A stretch of DNA of 64,000 bases from Leptodactylus fallax (lineage: Eukaryota; Chordata; Amphibia; Anura; Leptodactylidae). Location of the stretch: the NCBI GenBank assembly GCA_947044405.1, contig CAMRHE010001107.1:124001-188000 (forward strand), written 5' to 3'. Numbering within the stretch: the first letter of the stretch is position 1; every line of letters starts with the position of its first letter. Below, one piece after another: positions 1 through 11,201 of the stretch. The position numbers were made by a program, and so were the translations under genes. The notes under the pieces are model-generated. The model ran no database searches and had not been told where the DNA came from. It was given only the letters and a program-made list of their open reading frames with translations.

Positions 1-200
1 AACCTAAGGTGGACCCTATCCGAAAAAAATACAATATAAGGTTCTTTGGAGGAGAGCGCCTGAAGCTCTCCTACCCTTTTGGCAGATGTGATTGCTAACA
101 AAAAAGTAGTTTTAAAGGCTAAAAAGTTTACCTCCGCAGCTTCCAGAGGTTCAAAAGGAGGACCACAAAGGCCTGAAAGGACCGTCGCAAGGTCCCATTG
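1..200 (-). pseudogene. DIRS tyrosine recombinase, N-terminal part
   Basis: Translating the complement of roughly 165 down to 1 gives PPFEPL, then LAFKTTFLLAITSAKR, then VGELQALS and IVFFSDRVHLRL. This is the start of the catalytic core of DIRS recombinases, including the first Arg of the R-H-R-Y set (in SAKRVGEL). The rest, with the tyrosine nucleophile, lies left of the window. The reading frame differs from the preceding domain. Confidence 0.65.
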
Positions 201-546
201 GGGAATAGGAGAAGATACCGCAGCTTTCAGTCTCACCGCTCCTTTGAGGAATCTTGCAACCAGGGAACCAGGACCAGAGGCTTGGTCCTGTCTTATTTTT
301 TATCAATACTCTCAGTATCATAGCAATTGGAGGGAAAATGTATGACAGCCTGGACCTCCAAGGGATGGACAGGGCATCCACTGCCAAGGGATTGTCCTCC
401 TGGTACAGGGAAGAGAACATCTCCACCTTGGCGTTGAGTAGGGTTGCCATGAAGTCTATCTCCGGGAGACCGTATTTCAGGGTAATCTGATGAAAGACTT
501 CTGGATTGAGTGACCATTCTCCTGATACGGCAAAACCTCGACTCAA
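151..546 (-). pseudogene. DIRS post-RNase H domain
   Basis: A 131-codon open frame downstream of RNase H. It shows the conserved pattern of this DIRS region: W-S-L-N-P-E-V-F, then GLPEIDFMATLLNAKVEMF, then AVDALSIPW, then FPPIAMILRVL. This region is present in vertebrate DIRS polyproteins and is sometimes called the methyltransferase-like region; I cannot assign activity. The C-terminal residues of the frame are probably out of register with the real protein. Confidence 0.6.
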
Positions 547-670
547 CCGATCCGCTACTGAGTTCAGGGAGCCCTTGATGTGAACCGCGGATAGATGGGT
601 CAGATTTTTCTCTGCCCAGGAAAAAAATCAGATCTGCCTCCCTGAGGAGGGATGATGATCTGGTGCCTCC

Positions 671-1183
671 CTATCTGTTCACATATAATACCGTCGTCAT
701 GTTGTCTGAGCGAATCTTGACTGCTCTTCCCTTGAGAAGAGGAGAGAAATGGAGTAAGGCACGGTACACAGCTCTGAGCTCCTTCCAGTTGGACGACGTC
801 CTTCTTTCTGGAGCACTCCAGACTCCCTTTACGGAGTTTCCGTCCAGATGGGCTCCCCATCCCGTAAGAGATGCATCTGTAGTCAACAGGGTCCACCGAG
901 GTTGGACTGAGGACCTTCCGTCCTTGAAGTGCAACCACCATCTGAGGGAAAGACGGGTCCTGGGGGAAAGTCGAATCCTCTTGTTGAGACGGGGAAGAGA
1001 GCGATCCCAAATTCTTAAGATTTCCATCTGAAGAGGACATAGATGCCATAAGGCCCAAGGAACCGCCATGATGGAAGATGACATCAGACCTAGGATCTTC
1101 ATCAAAGTTCTGATGGACGCTCTCGACCTCCTGAAAAGTTGCCAAACCGCTGTGATTAATTTCTCTTTCCTTGCAGTTGTCAA
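671..1183 (-). pseudogene. DIRS RNase H domain
   Basis: This follows the RT on the minus strand. Recognisable RNase H signatures are TTDASLTGWGAHL (first catalytic Asp), NWKELRAVYRAL (Glu helix) and KIRSDNMTTVLYVNR (third Asp). It is read in a different frame from the RT block, so one more frameshift or frame change separates them. The role would be removal of RNA from the RNA:DNA hybrid during element replication. Confidence 0.8.
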
Positions 1184-1261
1184 GGAGATTTCCAGCCGGT
1201 CTGAATCTAGGAAGTAACCAAGAAACTTCCTTTGGGTTGAGGGGACGATTTCTGACTTCTC

Positions 1262-2115
1262 CTAATTTATGAGCCATCCCAGGCCTTGAAGCAGGGATAT
1301 GGCAATCTGTAAATGCTGGAACAGAACAGACACTGACTGGGCTTTTATTAGCCAGTCGTCTAGATAAGGGACCACAAAGAGTCCCTGAAGCCTGAGGGCG
1401 GCTACTATGGGAGCCACCACCTTGGTAAAGGTGTGGGGAGCCGAGGAGATCCCGAAAGGGAGGGCCGAGAACTGATAATGCTTCCTGTGGCCGGAAACTA
1501 TAACCGCAATCCTTAGGAACTTCCTGTGCGGAGGGTAAATTGGCACGTGCAAATAAGCATCCTTCAGATCTAGGGTGACAAAAACATCGCCCTGGAGAAG
1601 AAAAGAAGAAACTGAGTTTATGGTTTCCATGCGGAACCGTTTTTTTCTGATGAAACGGTTCAGATACCTCAGATCTATAATCATCCTCCATTTGCCTGCT
1701 GGCTTTGGCACTAGAAAAATGGGAGAATAAACCCCCAAACCTTCTTCTAGAGAAGGAACTTCTTCTAGAGCTCCTTTGTGGATATACTCTCGAATGGAGC
1801 GTTTCAAAATACCCTGCTGAGAAGCAGGAAGACAGTGAGTTAGGACATTAGAAACTCGATTGTATATCCTCGCTGAATTAACTGTAAGACCCAAGGGTCC
1901 TGAATTTTTTCCTGCCAAGTGCTGAAGAAAAGGGAGAGACGACCCCCTACAGGAATCTCGGCCATAGGAAGACAGCTTCTCATGTCAAAAACTGGGCTTC
2001 CTTCTATCCTCAGTCCTGGGGAGTCTCCGTCCAGAGCCTCTAGAGTAGTACCTAGAGCCTCTCTGGAACTGCTGACCACGTCGAGGTGGATAACCTCTGC
2101 CGCGGCCAGGGCCAA
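1262..2115 (-). pseudogene. DIRS reverse transcriptase domain (frameshifted)
   Basis: The frame 2115-1840 carries the lead-in GGRLSLFFSTWQEKIQDP followed by DPWVLQLIQRGY, usual just upstream of DIRS RT. Translation then moves to another frame (1918-1262), so a frameshift lies near 1850. The second frame has the RT blocks YSPIFLVPKPAGKWRMIIDL, VTLDLKDAYLHVPI, FGISSAPHTFTK and the catalytic YLDD box (PYLDDWLI). The catalytic residues look intact; the break lies between N-terminal region and RT core. It would copy element RNA into DNA. Confidence 0.85.
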
Positions 2116-2282
2116 ATCTACCCCTAAAAGACTGAGGCAGAGTTTTGCCTTTTTTATCAGCCAAGCCCTCTAAAATTTCATCCAGGCTGCTGCCAAAGAC
2201 TCTCCCTGGCTCAAATGGTAAAGTACAAAGGTTATACTTGGAGATAAAATCAGCTCTCCAAGGTTTTAACCATAAGGGTCTC

Positions 2283-3122
2283 CTAGACCGCTGTGGAAAG
2301 CGCCAAGGACTTTGACGCCAGCCTTAGTTGATAATGGGAGGCCTCAGCTAAAAATTCTGCCGCCAAAGAAATCGAACTTAAAAAAGAAAGTAGCTCATCT
2401 CTGGAGACACCAGAATCGATGTCCCTCTCAAGCTGGAGCAAATCAGCCCGTAATTTGGCTGAGACTTCACATGACGCAACAGCGACCGAGGTCTGGGCAG
2501 AGGCCGCTGAGTAGGCTTTCTTGAGAGTATTCTCCATGCGTCTATCCATAGGATCCTGTAAATTTGCTCCATCCCCAGATGGTACTAGAGTGCGGCGAGA
2601 TAACTTGGCTACCGCTATATCCATTTTAGGGGGAGGACCCCACTGATCCATTTGAGACTCTGCGATGGGGAACAAGGTCTTAAACCTACCAGTAATTACA
2701 AAGGGTTTCTCCGGAAATTTCCACTCTGAAGACATAAATTTTTTTAATGTCTCCTCCACTTGGAAGACTCTGGGCCCTCTATAGGTGGATGTGGAGGTTT
2801 CCCCATCAACATCACGGTCCTTAGACCGGATGGACTTCAGCAGCCTATTAATTTTCTCGAGTGGGAAGAGAGGTCTGCTGGCATCTTCAGCGGAGTCATC
2901 CGAGGACAAAGTTTCATCCACAACCTGAAAATCTTCGTCCGAGACCTGCAAGAGAGGATGTTTTTCAAGATGTGGTCTCTTGGCGATCTGGGAGATAGAC
3001 TTCCGGATTTCTTTGAGAGAGTCCTCCATGTATTCTTTCACCCATGTCACAATCTCACGTATGGATGGCTCCTCAGAAGGGGGGTCCACGACACTGGTAA
3101 CAACTGGTGAATTCGTAGCCAT
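2283..3122 (-). CDS. DIRS gag-like ORF1 protein
   Basis: An intact 279-codon frame on the minus strand, first in the DIRS order. The N-terminal third is acidic and Ser-rich. The C-terminal part carries the pattern typical of DIRS ORF1 proteins: a W-x-F-P motif, then DPMDRRMENTLKKAYSAA, then a helical segment (LRADLLQLERDIDSG). The product is presumably the structural, RNA-binding capsid-like protein. A related but more decayed copy of this domain lies at 9520-10343. The start was taken as the first ATG, and no competing start is apparent. Recognition is by motif pattern only. Confidence 0.7.
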   Translation of the reverse strand: MATNSPVVTSVVDPPSEEPSIREIVTWVKEYMEDSLKEIRKSISQIAKRPHLEKHPLLQVSDEDFQVVDETLSSDDSAEDASRPLFPLEKINRLLKSIRSKDRDVDGETSTSTYRGPRVFQVEETLKKFMSSEWKFPEKPFVITGRFKTLFPIAESQMDQWGPPPKMDIAVAKLSRRTLVPSGDGANLQDPMDRRMENTLKKAYSAASAQTSVAVASCEVSAKLRADLLQLERDIDSGVSRDELLSFLSSISLAAEFLAEASHYQLRLASKSLALSTAV

Positions 3123-3877
3123 CAGGCAAGGGAGTCTTACAGTCTAAACAGGCTAAATGTTTAGGCTTGGAGGTTTTCTTCCTCCTAAAATCTCCATCAC
3201 CAGAGCCAGAAGCAGAAGAAGACATCTAAAAAGACCACAAAAAGTCACAGACAATAACAATACCAATATTACAAACCGCAACCAGAACCAGAAAAAGAGG
3301 GGTACCTTAAGGAGGTCGGTCGTCGCAAAAAAAAAAAAACACAGCAACAGTATACGCAGTAGTAGAGTAGAGTAATCTCTGAATCAAAGAAGGGAATATT
3401 ACTACTCCTTAGCAGTAGAGGAGAGCCAGAAAAAACACAGCCCACAGCCCAAATGGACTATGGGACATTTTAAAGGAAACCATAAGTGGAGGAGGAGCCA
3501 AGCACAATTGCTAAACACAAAGAAAATATACATAGAAACTCCATGCAGAGGAAGCCCAGCAATATGAATAAATAATTCATATAACACATATAAACAAGAA
3601 TAAATAAATATAAAAATAAATATTACTTACCCTCCTGAGCTCTGCCAAAAAAAAAAAAAAACGGAAGTAGGCCCGAAGGAGTCCGGCGAAATCCGGCCCC
3701 ACGGAAACCCCGACGCTGAGAAGGGTTCCGGCCGGCCGCAAAGCCCGACGTCACTTTCGACTAGGGCGAAGCCTACCGCCGGCCGAAGATTTACCGGCAG
3801 AAGAGCGCTGCAGAAGAACGGACGCAAGCCGGCAACAGAAGGAGACCGACCACCTCAAGAGAGGTAAGAAAAAAAAA

Positions 3878-3974
3878 CCCTTATAGCAAGAGGTCACAAG
3901 AGACCTCCTCCACCTGTCCCACACAGGACAGAAAAAAACACAGGTGAGGGAGGTCTCGTGCCCTCTTATAGGGC
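3878..3974. repeat. Inverted repeat at the 5' end of the DIRS element
   Basis: The segment 3895-3917 is an imperfect reverse complement of 3940-3960, with arms built on AGACCTCC...CACCTGT and ACAGGTGAGGGAGGTCT. Flanking bases extend the symmetry (CCCTTATAGCAAGAGG against CCTCTTATAGGG). It could fold as a long stem and probably belongs to the terminal repeat of the element. Confidence 0.6.
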
Positions 3975-4095
3975 AGGTTAGTAAGCACGTTTTTGGTGCT
4001 AATTAAAAGTTCAACCTGTCCTAGACAACACACAGGGGCAGAAATACCCCATATTGTGCTGCTGTAGGACTTAAGGGAAACTCAATTTTAAGGTT

Positions 4096-4843
4096 AAAAA
4101 TATCACATGAACAAAATTAATATTAAAAACTTTTAATGAATCTAGTGCTCATGTACATTGACTTATACTAGATCCATGCTGTAGAGATGCATATCATTTT
4201 TAATTTCTAGCATTTCTAGAAATCTACAGACTCACATTGCACCTCTGTAGGTCTCCAATTTCATATGCGGCATAGTCCTTTGCATACCATAGTATAAAAG
4301 CATTCTCCTTTAGCTGCACAGTGCAAGTGTCTTGGAAGCTTGCTTCTTCCTACTAAAATAGTAGTTCCAAAGATAGAAGCTACATGGTAAAGACAAGATG
4401 TAGGGTGGATTCACATATAATTTTTGGATCTTTTTTGTTGGTAATATACAACAAGCTGTTTTTAAACATGTTTTACAATTTTTTGTGGTATTTCTTTTAC
4501 GTTATTTAAAACTTGAAACAGGCCTATAGCAAAGTACAGGCATGCCCTCACATAATTGATCACATTGTATAAGGAGAAGAAATCTATTCAATACAATATC
4601 ACAACATGCCAAGAAAATCCTTGAAAAGTTGCAGCTCCCACTGGGTGGTCGCATATAGACATATAGGAAAGTTATCACAGTATGCAGTAACAATAAATCA
4701 GATTTCTTTTAGAAAAGTTGCTTAATTTTGATAGTGACTCACCTGGGCTTGTCCAATCAAAAGGACAGGTTACGAAGAACACATCTTTTAATTGAAGTTA
4801 ATACATCATCCGTATATGGGGAAAGCGCCTGAAAAAATTCTAT
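4096..4843. other. No recognised feature
   Basis: A+T-rich sequence with no open frame resembling a known protein and no clear terminal repeats. Confidence 0.5.
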
Positions 4844-4851
4844 ACCTAGTG

Positions 4852-5747
4852 CAGTGATGGCCAACCTTTTGAGCTCGGTTTGTCAAAATTCGTAAAAAAA
4901 AATGAGCATAACTCAGGTGGTGTGTCACTTGGAGAAAAATCCATAATTTTGTAATATTTGTAGCTCTAATAACAAAAAGTAATATTTTTAATATATGTAC
5001 TGCATTTATTAATAAAGCAAAAACAAATAATTCTTTACCTTACGGCTTAGTGACTTTTTTGTTGCTGAATTTAATTTGCTAAATCTTGAAGGTTTGTATT
5101 TTGTACACTTCAAGCCCAAGCAAGCGATACTAACTTCATCTGTCAGTCAGTTGGTTTTAATATTATTTAAGTAGAATCTACTTACTACTCTTCCCCCAGT
5201 ATTGCTGAGCGGTAACTTTGTTGGGGTACAGTGGCAGCACAGTGAGATCTTGGCAGGGTTAACTGTCTCTGATGGAGTGTCCTCTTTCCCTAGTATTGCT
5301 GAGCGGTAACTGTTTTGGGGTACACTGGCAGCAGGGTGAGATTTTGGTAGCTGCTTTAATGACCGGTGTGTAAGAAGCACACTTGTCTGAGATGACTCTT
5401 CAGTACCCCTGTAGTCACTGGAATGGACCTTGGTCCAGCCGTCTGCTGCTGACAGGGCAACTGTAGGACACAGTTCTAGTGTTCCCAGCTGTCTGGGTGC
5501 AAATCTGCAGTAAATTTAGTTCTGGCTTCACTGCCTAATGCCCTAAAACCCTAACAACCAACTTCTCTAACGGAGGAAAGATGGCCGCCGTTTGCACAGC
5601 GCTCCGACTATGAAGCAGGAGAGATGTGTGCTCTCAGTGGGAAGCAGGAGAGTTGCCCTACCTCCAGATGCTGTCAGCTTGCTGCGTGTCAGCAAAAACA
5701 TCGAGCGTGTCACCTCTGACACACGTGTCATAGGTTAGCCATCAGGG
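4852..5747. mobile_element. hAT-type non-autonomous DNA transposon
   Basis: The left end reads CAGTGATGGCCAACCTTTTG and the right end, reverse-complemented, CCCTGATGGCTAACCTATGA, so the termini are inverted repeats of the hAT (Charlie-like) type. Flanking 8-mers are ACCTAGTG (4844-4851) and ACCTAGAG (5748-5755), matching 7 of 8, as expected for hAT target duplication. No transposase frame is present. Two internal direct copies of 66 bp lie at 5191-5256 and 5285-5350. Confidence 0.8.
5191..5350. repeat. Tandem duplication inside the hAT element
   Basis: Two 66-bp copies, 5191-5256 and 5285-5350, share TATTGCTGAGCGGTAACT and TTGGGGTACA with a 94-bp period. Confidence 0.75.
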
Positions 5748-5755
5748 ACCTAGAG

Positions 5756-6164
5756 CATGCTATGCTTTGCCAAAATATCATAAATGCTAAGCTCCCAATA
5801 GTTTACTGCATGTAACCAGACGTTTGCTATATTCTCATGAAATTGGGTTGGCCCTTAGTGGAGGCAGGGACTATTTAAAATTTTGGTGAGGGTCCCTATG
5901 ATTTCAGTCTATGACCATAAAAAGAAGTATGACAACTATTTTCTGACATAAGTTAAGAAAACCATTACCCAACCATTATTTTATTTTAACACAGTTGTTG
6001 ATTATTTAAGAAGGTAATTACATATTTGTATTGCTAGTATTCCAGGGAGTAACAAGAAAATCCTCATTTTATTTAACTCATGAAATATTCACATTATTAG
6101 CTTGGGTCTTATTATGCATAAGAATAAGAAGCATATAACAAGAAAGCAATGAATTATTAATAAT
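5756..6164. other. No recognised feature
   Basis: A+T-rich spacer between two DNA transposons. I see no gene or repeat structure in it. Confidence 0.5.
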
Positions 6165-6166
6165 TA

Positions 6167-6718
6167 CAGTTGTGCTAAAAAGTTTACATACCCTGGCAGA
6201 TTTTTTGTTTTTTTGGCCTTTTTTCAGAGAATATGAATGATAACACAAAAACTTTTTCTCCACTCATGGTTAGTGGTTGGTTGAAGCCATTTATTGTCAA
6301 ACTTCTGTGTTTTCTCTTTTTAAATCATAATGACAACCAAAAACATCAAAATGACCCTGTTCAAAAGTTCACATACCCTGGTGATTTTGGCCTGATAACA
6401 TGCCCAGAAGTTGACACAAAGGGGTTTGAATCCTCACCTGTGACCTGTTTGCTTGTAATCAGTGTGTGTGCATAAAAGCTGAGTGAGTTTCTGGGATCCA
6501 GAAAGACTGTTGCATCTTTCCTTTTTTCTGGATTGTGAGTCATGGGGAAAGCAAAAGAATTGTCCACGGATCTATGGGAAAACACAGAAGTTTGACAATA
6601 AATGGCTTCAACCAACCACTAACCATGAGTGGAGAAAAAGTTTTTGTGTTATCATTCATATTCTCTGAAAAAAGGCCAAAAAAATCTGCCAGGGTATGTA
6701 AACTTTTAAGCACAACTG
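6167..6718. mobile_element. Tc1-family palindromic MITE (552 bp)
   Basis: The termini are inverted repeats of about 160 bp starting CAGTTGTGCTAAAAAGTTTA; the right arm spans roughly 6556-6718. TA lies on both sides (6165-6166 and 6719-6720), the Tc1/mariner target duplication. The middle keeps Tc1 5' untranslated sequence, including the second transposase-binding-like repeat (TTCAAAAGTTCACATACCC), and the first transposase codons at 6542. It is therefore a deletion derivative of a full Tc1 transposon. Confidence 0.85.
6542..6583 (+). pseudogene. Residual start of Tc1 transposase inside the MITE
   Basis: The ATG at 6542 opens MGKAKELSTDLWEN, the expected N-terminus of a Tc1-type transposase just before its first helix-turn-helix. 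The sequence then runs straight into the inverted right arm, so about 14 codons survive. Confidence 0.6.
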
Positions 6719-6720
6719 TA

Positions 6721-8661
6721 TGCAATGAAACAGCTCTTAGTATACTGTAAACATAGTAGTACTAGAATCGGCTGGCATTTTTACGGTAGTAAGGGCCTTC
6801 CCATCCTTCTAATGCTAGCCACTGGCTCGTACTTTTTTACTTGGTTGGCTATGAAAAAGTGGGTTGGCTCTTTTTTATTATATAAATAATAATAAAAAAA
6901 CCCTCTGCTCTTCTTTATACAAGCACTACAGCTCCTCCTGATAGAGAAGGGAGGGGGGGGGCACATGACTGATACCTTCTAAAGATTCTCAGCCTTGCTG
7001 GGTGAGTATCCTGCATAAAAAAGTAGGGAAAGTAGGTCCAGGCTGTACAATTAAATATTAAAAGAACGATTTGGAGAAGAAAAGATGAGCCAACAATAAT
7101 ACGTCATGAGACCTCAAGTGTGGGATTGCTTTTCATCCAAAGGAGTGAGTTCACTCACAGTTTTGGCTCAGATTAGGATATGGCCCAGAAGCTGACATCC
7201 AGCATGCCCAGGGAAAATTTCAGAAAATAAGGGTCAACACTATAAATATTGAGTCTTTGCATAAAATTGATGTATTTGTCAATAAAAGTGTAAAAACGTA
7301 TGAAATACTTATAATGGTACTTCAGTGTACCATAGAAATAACTGGCTAAAAGATCTGAAAGTCAGCAAACTTTGTGAAAAACAAAATTTGTCAGTCTCAA
7401 AGCTTTTGGCATAACAATGCATTAGCACATACCCTAAAAGGAAGTACAAAGGCAGAACAATAAACAAAACCATTGTGGGAAACAAACCATTGTGACTACT
7501 GGGTATAAATTTATAGAAGGCAAGAGCAGGGCCAGCCTTTTTGGCTCCCAGTGCGGTTAGATATTTTTGTGCCCCCCAATCACCTGTGCTATTTTGTCTG
7601 CAAATGTCCGTAATAATACACTATACACTTTATTGTCACATCACTATGACATACCTCAATGGTACAGGTTGCAGTTTGTCATTAAAAAGTACAACTTGAC
7701 CTCCAATAAACTTTTACATGGCTACACAGGCAGAAAAATAAAATGTATGGCTTTCACAAGGTGAGAATGAAAACTAAACAAAAAAATTGCAAAATATCCT
7801 AAAGGCCGTTGTGGCATTTATGTCTGTACCTATGCCTTATAGATGTGTTCCCACCTCTGGGACCTTCAACAATATTAAGAACTTGCCAGGGTCATGGCCA
7901 CAAGTGAATGGAGAAAGGGCCACACATATGCAAGTCCATTATCTAAGCCTACCAAATGGAAATGCCCATTTAGGGTGCCAGTACACCCAGCAATTACATC
8001 CAGCAATTCATGCAATTATAGTGACTTCCCTGTTATTTTGTATTGCCACCCTTTGTCCTTTTTTCCCTACTGATTGGAGAATTTCAAAATTATTGCAGGT
8101 GCATAGGGATTGCAGGAACAAAAAAGTTTTATTAAAACAGACAGGGAAACATTCTCCTACAAACATATATAATACTTAAGCCACAGCACAGCTACCTGTG
8201 GCAGCTCTCCCAGGAAATTTCTTGGAGATATCCCATTTTTCTGTTAGTTTTTCATACATACTGAAGGTCATGAAATGGCAAATTACAAAAGTTCATCTTA
8301 GATGATATACAGTATCTCCACCCCAATCCATAGCGCTCTCCTAGCAGAGTTAGAGGCTTCCATGGCCTTAAATGAGTTTTTAATCACATAAAGTGGTTCA
8401 CATCACATAGGAATTCAACTTGTGACAGGACAAGGGGAAAAGTGGTAGAAGTATTATACATTTCTCCCAGGTACCTGTCATATATGTACCAAAAGCAGCT
8501 AGGAAAGTTTGTAGCAAGAAAAGCTGTGTTTTTTGCTGTACGGTTTTATCTAAAATGTGGTAAAAAGGTCTAACTACTTAAGTAGGGAGAGTGAGGTAAG
8601 TCTCTACTCCATTAACCCACTTCAGGTATTTGGGATGAGTCGGGTTAATTCCTTGCAAGCC
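6721..8661. other. No recognised feature
   Basis: About 1.9 kb of A+T-rich sequence. It contains a short poly-G run near 6952-6960 but no frame with recognisable homology. The ORFs at 7567-7764 and 7787-8179 look like chance frames without domain motifs. Confidence 0.5.
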
Positions 8662-8664
8662 TTA

Positions 8665-9151
8665 GGCCCGGTTCACATCTGCGTTCGGCCATTCCGTTCG
8701 CTATCAGTATTTGAAATCTTCAAAAACTGATTTTGTGTGGTCCATATGACAAACCATTGATTTTAATGTGTTTTCAAAGCAATCCGCATGTATCCGCATG
8801 TGCCTTTCCATCTGGTTTCCGCTTTTTCTTGCGGAGTGAAAAGTAGAACTTGCAGTACTTTCTTTCCGTACTAAAAAAAAGGATTCCAGATGGACAGCAA
8901 CCAGTCCATATTTTTTTTTAGCATTGAAGTCTATGGAAAATGTATTACATACTGATAGCAATCAGTTTGTGTCCGTTTTTCAATCTGTTTTTCCCTCTGC
9001 GCATGCTCAGAATGAAGAATGGGGAAGGTGAAAAAAAAACAGATTGGTCAAAAACGGACAAAAACTGATTGCTATCAGTATGTAATCAGTTTTTGAAGAT
9101 TTCAAATACTGATTGTGAACGGAATGGCTGAACACAAATGTGAACCGGGCC
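8665..9151. mobile_element. Harbinger-like MITE (487 bp)
   Basis: The ends are GGCCCGGTTCACATCTG at left and, on the other strand, GGCCCGGTTCACATTTG at right. Inverted similarity continues about 70 bp inward (ATCAGTATTTGAAATCTTCA). TTA lies directly outside both ends (8662-8664, 9152-9154), which fits the 3-bp TWA duplication of PIF/Harbinger elements. The interior has further self-complementary blocks and no transposase. Confidence 0.75.
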
Positions 9152-9154
9152 TTA

Positions 9155-9519
9155 GGTGTGTACAGTATATAAGGGCAAATAGCACACAGGTAGATGGCCC
9201 TCTCTGCTCCTGGAAAGAGCACTTGTGAGTAAAACAAGTGATGTGTGTTGTGTTTAGGAAGCTGTGTAGTAAGTCCAGCTCTCTGTAGATAAAGACTTGT
9301 GTTGTAGGTAGTGACCAGATAACTAGGATTATATTTTGTATTGTTTGTGTTTTATTTGACCTGAAAAAGCACAAATAAAACTGGTTACGGCTAGTTGTAC
9401 AATACTTGGCTGGAGTGTACTCTTATTACTGTGCCAAAAGTGCTCATCTATCTGAGGAGACAATGATACACAAGCTAAGCCTGTCACAAGCTGCATTTTT
9501 CATAAGAGGAAGAGAATAT
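9155..9519. other. No recognised feature
   Basis: Unassigned spacer with no gene or terminal repeats seen. Confidence 0.5.
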
Positions 9520-10343
9520 TTAATTTCCTTCCTTGCCATTTTTCAAGTCATGAGTTAGATTTCTCAGCCATATGCATAGAGCTCTTGAAACAATCAATTG
9601 AGAAAAAGTAGCCACCTTACTTGAAAAGGCAGAAGCAAGATACACTTTCTCTAAGGAACTATCAGCCTTCCTATCCGTGAATTCTGGAAAGAGAGAGTAG
9701 TCCACAGATGGAAACACAGATTTTTTTTTTCATAGTTTTGCCACCGGCAGGTCTACCTTTAAGACAGAGTCCTACTGATTAACAAATTGGAGATCAATCC
9801 TATACATGGTTTGAATCTTGCCCCAGGTTCAAAACATTTTCCTGGTTTAGATCACTCTTTCTGTAGGCATTCTGGAAGGACAGAGTGGCTTGGGAAGACT
9901 TTATCTTTAGTCCTAGGAAAATAAAAGAGTTGGTCTCTTTTAGGTTTCTCTTTAGGGTCTCTATCTCTAGCTTTTACTGCTTTCAGGAGACGTGGCACAT
10001 TATCCCTTTTTAGAAGGAAGAGTTCTTCTGAATCATCTGACTTATTCCTGATCCAGAGGAATACACCTTCACCTTCTGATATTGAAGATTGACTAGAATT
10101 AGAGGATGAAGATGAGGAGGGCTGCTTGGATGAAGAACTAAGTTTCCACTTTTTATGTGAAGATTTTACTTCTTTAAATGTTGTGGATAGTTGGTCTTTA
10201 AACCATGCCAGAAAAGACTGGGCCTCATCACTTTGCACATCATCCTCTTCTGAACCTCCACATGGACAACCTAGATTATGAGGGCTGTCATCAGGTATGG
10301 GTTGGTCACATCTTATGTTTGAATTTTTTCTTCCTTTTACCAC
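9520..10343 (-). pseudogene. DIRS gag-like relic of a second family
   Basis: Two minus-strand frames (10343-9852 and 9717-9520) carry a Ser-rich acidic region (SSSSNSSQSS), then FYFPRTKDKVFPSH, and after a gap FTDRKADSSLEKVYLASAF followed by SRALCIWLRNL. This order of a Ser-rich segment, a K-x-F-P-like stretch and a D-R-K-A helix resembles DIRS ORF1 but diverges from the copy at 2283-3122. The frame is broken between 9717 and 9852 and no pol domains are adjacent. Confidence 0.5.
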
Positions 10344-10429
10344 TCTCCTGACAAGATAAAGTCATTTAGTGGAGAAGAGAAAGTACACCACCTTAGAATG
10401 GGCAAGTATATATAGGCAATCATATTCAG

Positions 10430-10858
10430 GCTAAATATATACTGATAACCTGCAAGTATATGTAATATGTAGATAAATACAGAAAACATGCAGATATATA
10501 CATGATGGCTGAACACTGATACACAAGCACAATATATGCATTGATATATTTATTGCATGCCTAAATGTCTATGGATACAAACAGACAATCAATGAGCAAG
10601 TACCCAGGAATATGTCAATATGCAGACCACATGCAGGCATATGCAGACTCTATGAAGGTTTATGCAGCGGTGTGCAAACATTATAAAAGTATATACAGGT
10701 ATATGCAACCATATGCAGGTATATAAAAACCAAATGGCAAAAGATGTGCAGACCATATGAAAACCAATACAAACAAGTGTAGACCATATTCAGGTCACAT
10801 ACATGTATATACAGGTATATGTAGATTATTTACAGGTACATGCAGACCATATGCAGGT
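10430..10858. repeat. Degenerate ATGCAGGTATAT-type tandem repeat
   Basis: The stretch is dense in variants of CATATGCAGGTATAT and GCAGACCATATGCAGG, with irregular spacing of about 15-25 bp. It looks like an old decayed minisatellite. The open frame running into it at 10803 is not a gene. Confidence 0.55.
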
Positions 10859-11196
10859 ATATAATAATAATAATAATAATAATAATAGTCCTTTAATAGT
10901 CCCACAATGGGGAAATTCAGTGTGTTACAGCAGCAAAGATAAGCAGATACAAATACAAATACAACATGTACAGGAATGTTCCAAGGTAAGAGGCATTACA
11001 TTAATAGCAGACAGACAGATAGGACGTAGCAGAGGAGGGGGGGGGGGGGATTTAACAGGCAGAGAGATATTTCAGTTCTCTGTGTGTAATGATCTCCGCT
11101 TAGGTCGGTGTTGGTTGTACAGCCTAACCGCGGTGGGGAGGAAAGACTTCCGATAGCGCTCCTTCTCACACCTAGGGTGGAGCAGTCGGTCCACTG
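10859..11196 (-). mobile_element. 3' end of a Rex1-like LINE (5'-truncated)
   Basis: The sequence starts with an (ATA)n run and closely matches 54378-54690, which is the 3' end of a minus-strand LINE with an RT domain. Shared landmarks are TTTAATAGTCCCACAATGGG, a poly-G run near 11038-11049 and GGAAAGACTTCC. The trinucleotide tail marks the 3' end at left, so only the last 330 bp or so of the element inserted here. Confidence 0.75.
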
Positions 11197-11201
11197 CTAC
11201 A

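Larger units (their letters stand above)
1..4095 (-). mobile_element. DIRS-type tyrosine-recombinase retrotransposon, cut by window start
   Basis: Read on the minus strand, the order is a gag-like ORF, reverse transcriptase, RNase H, a post-RNase H domain and the start of a tyrosine recombinase. That is the arrangement of DIRS elements, which integrate by a recombinase and not a DDE integrase. The element's 5' end lies to the right, where a G+C-rich leader (about 3650-3860) is followed by an inverted repeat at 3878-3974. The right boundary near 4095 is approximate. Several frameshifts separate the pol domains, so this copy is not coding-competent as one protein. The 3' end lies left of the window. 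Confidence 0.85.

Noticed and set aside
5147..5380. Minus-strand 77-codon frame in the hAT element
   Set aside because: It spans the internal duplication and has no transposase motif.
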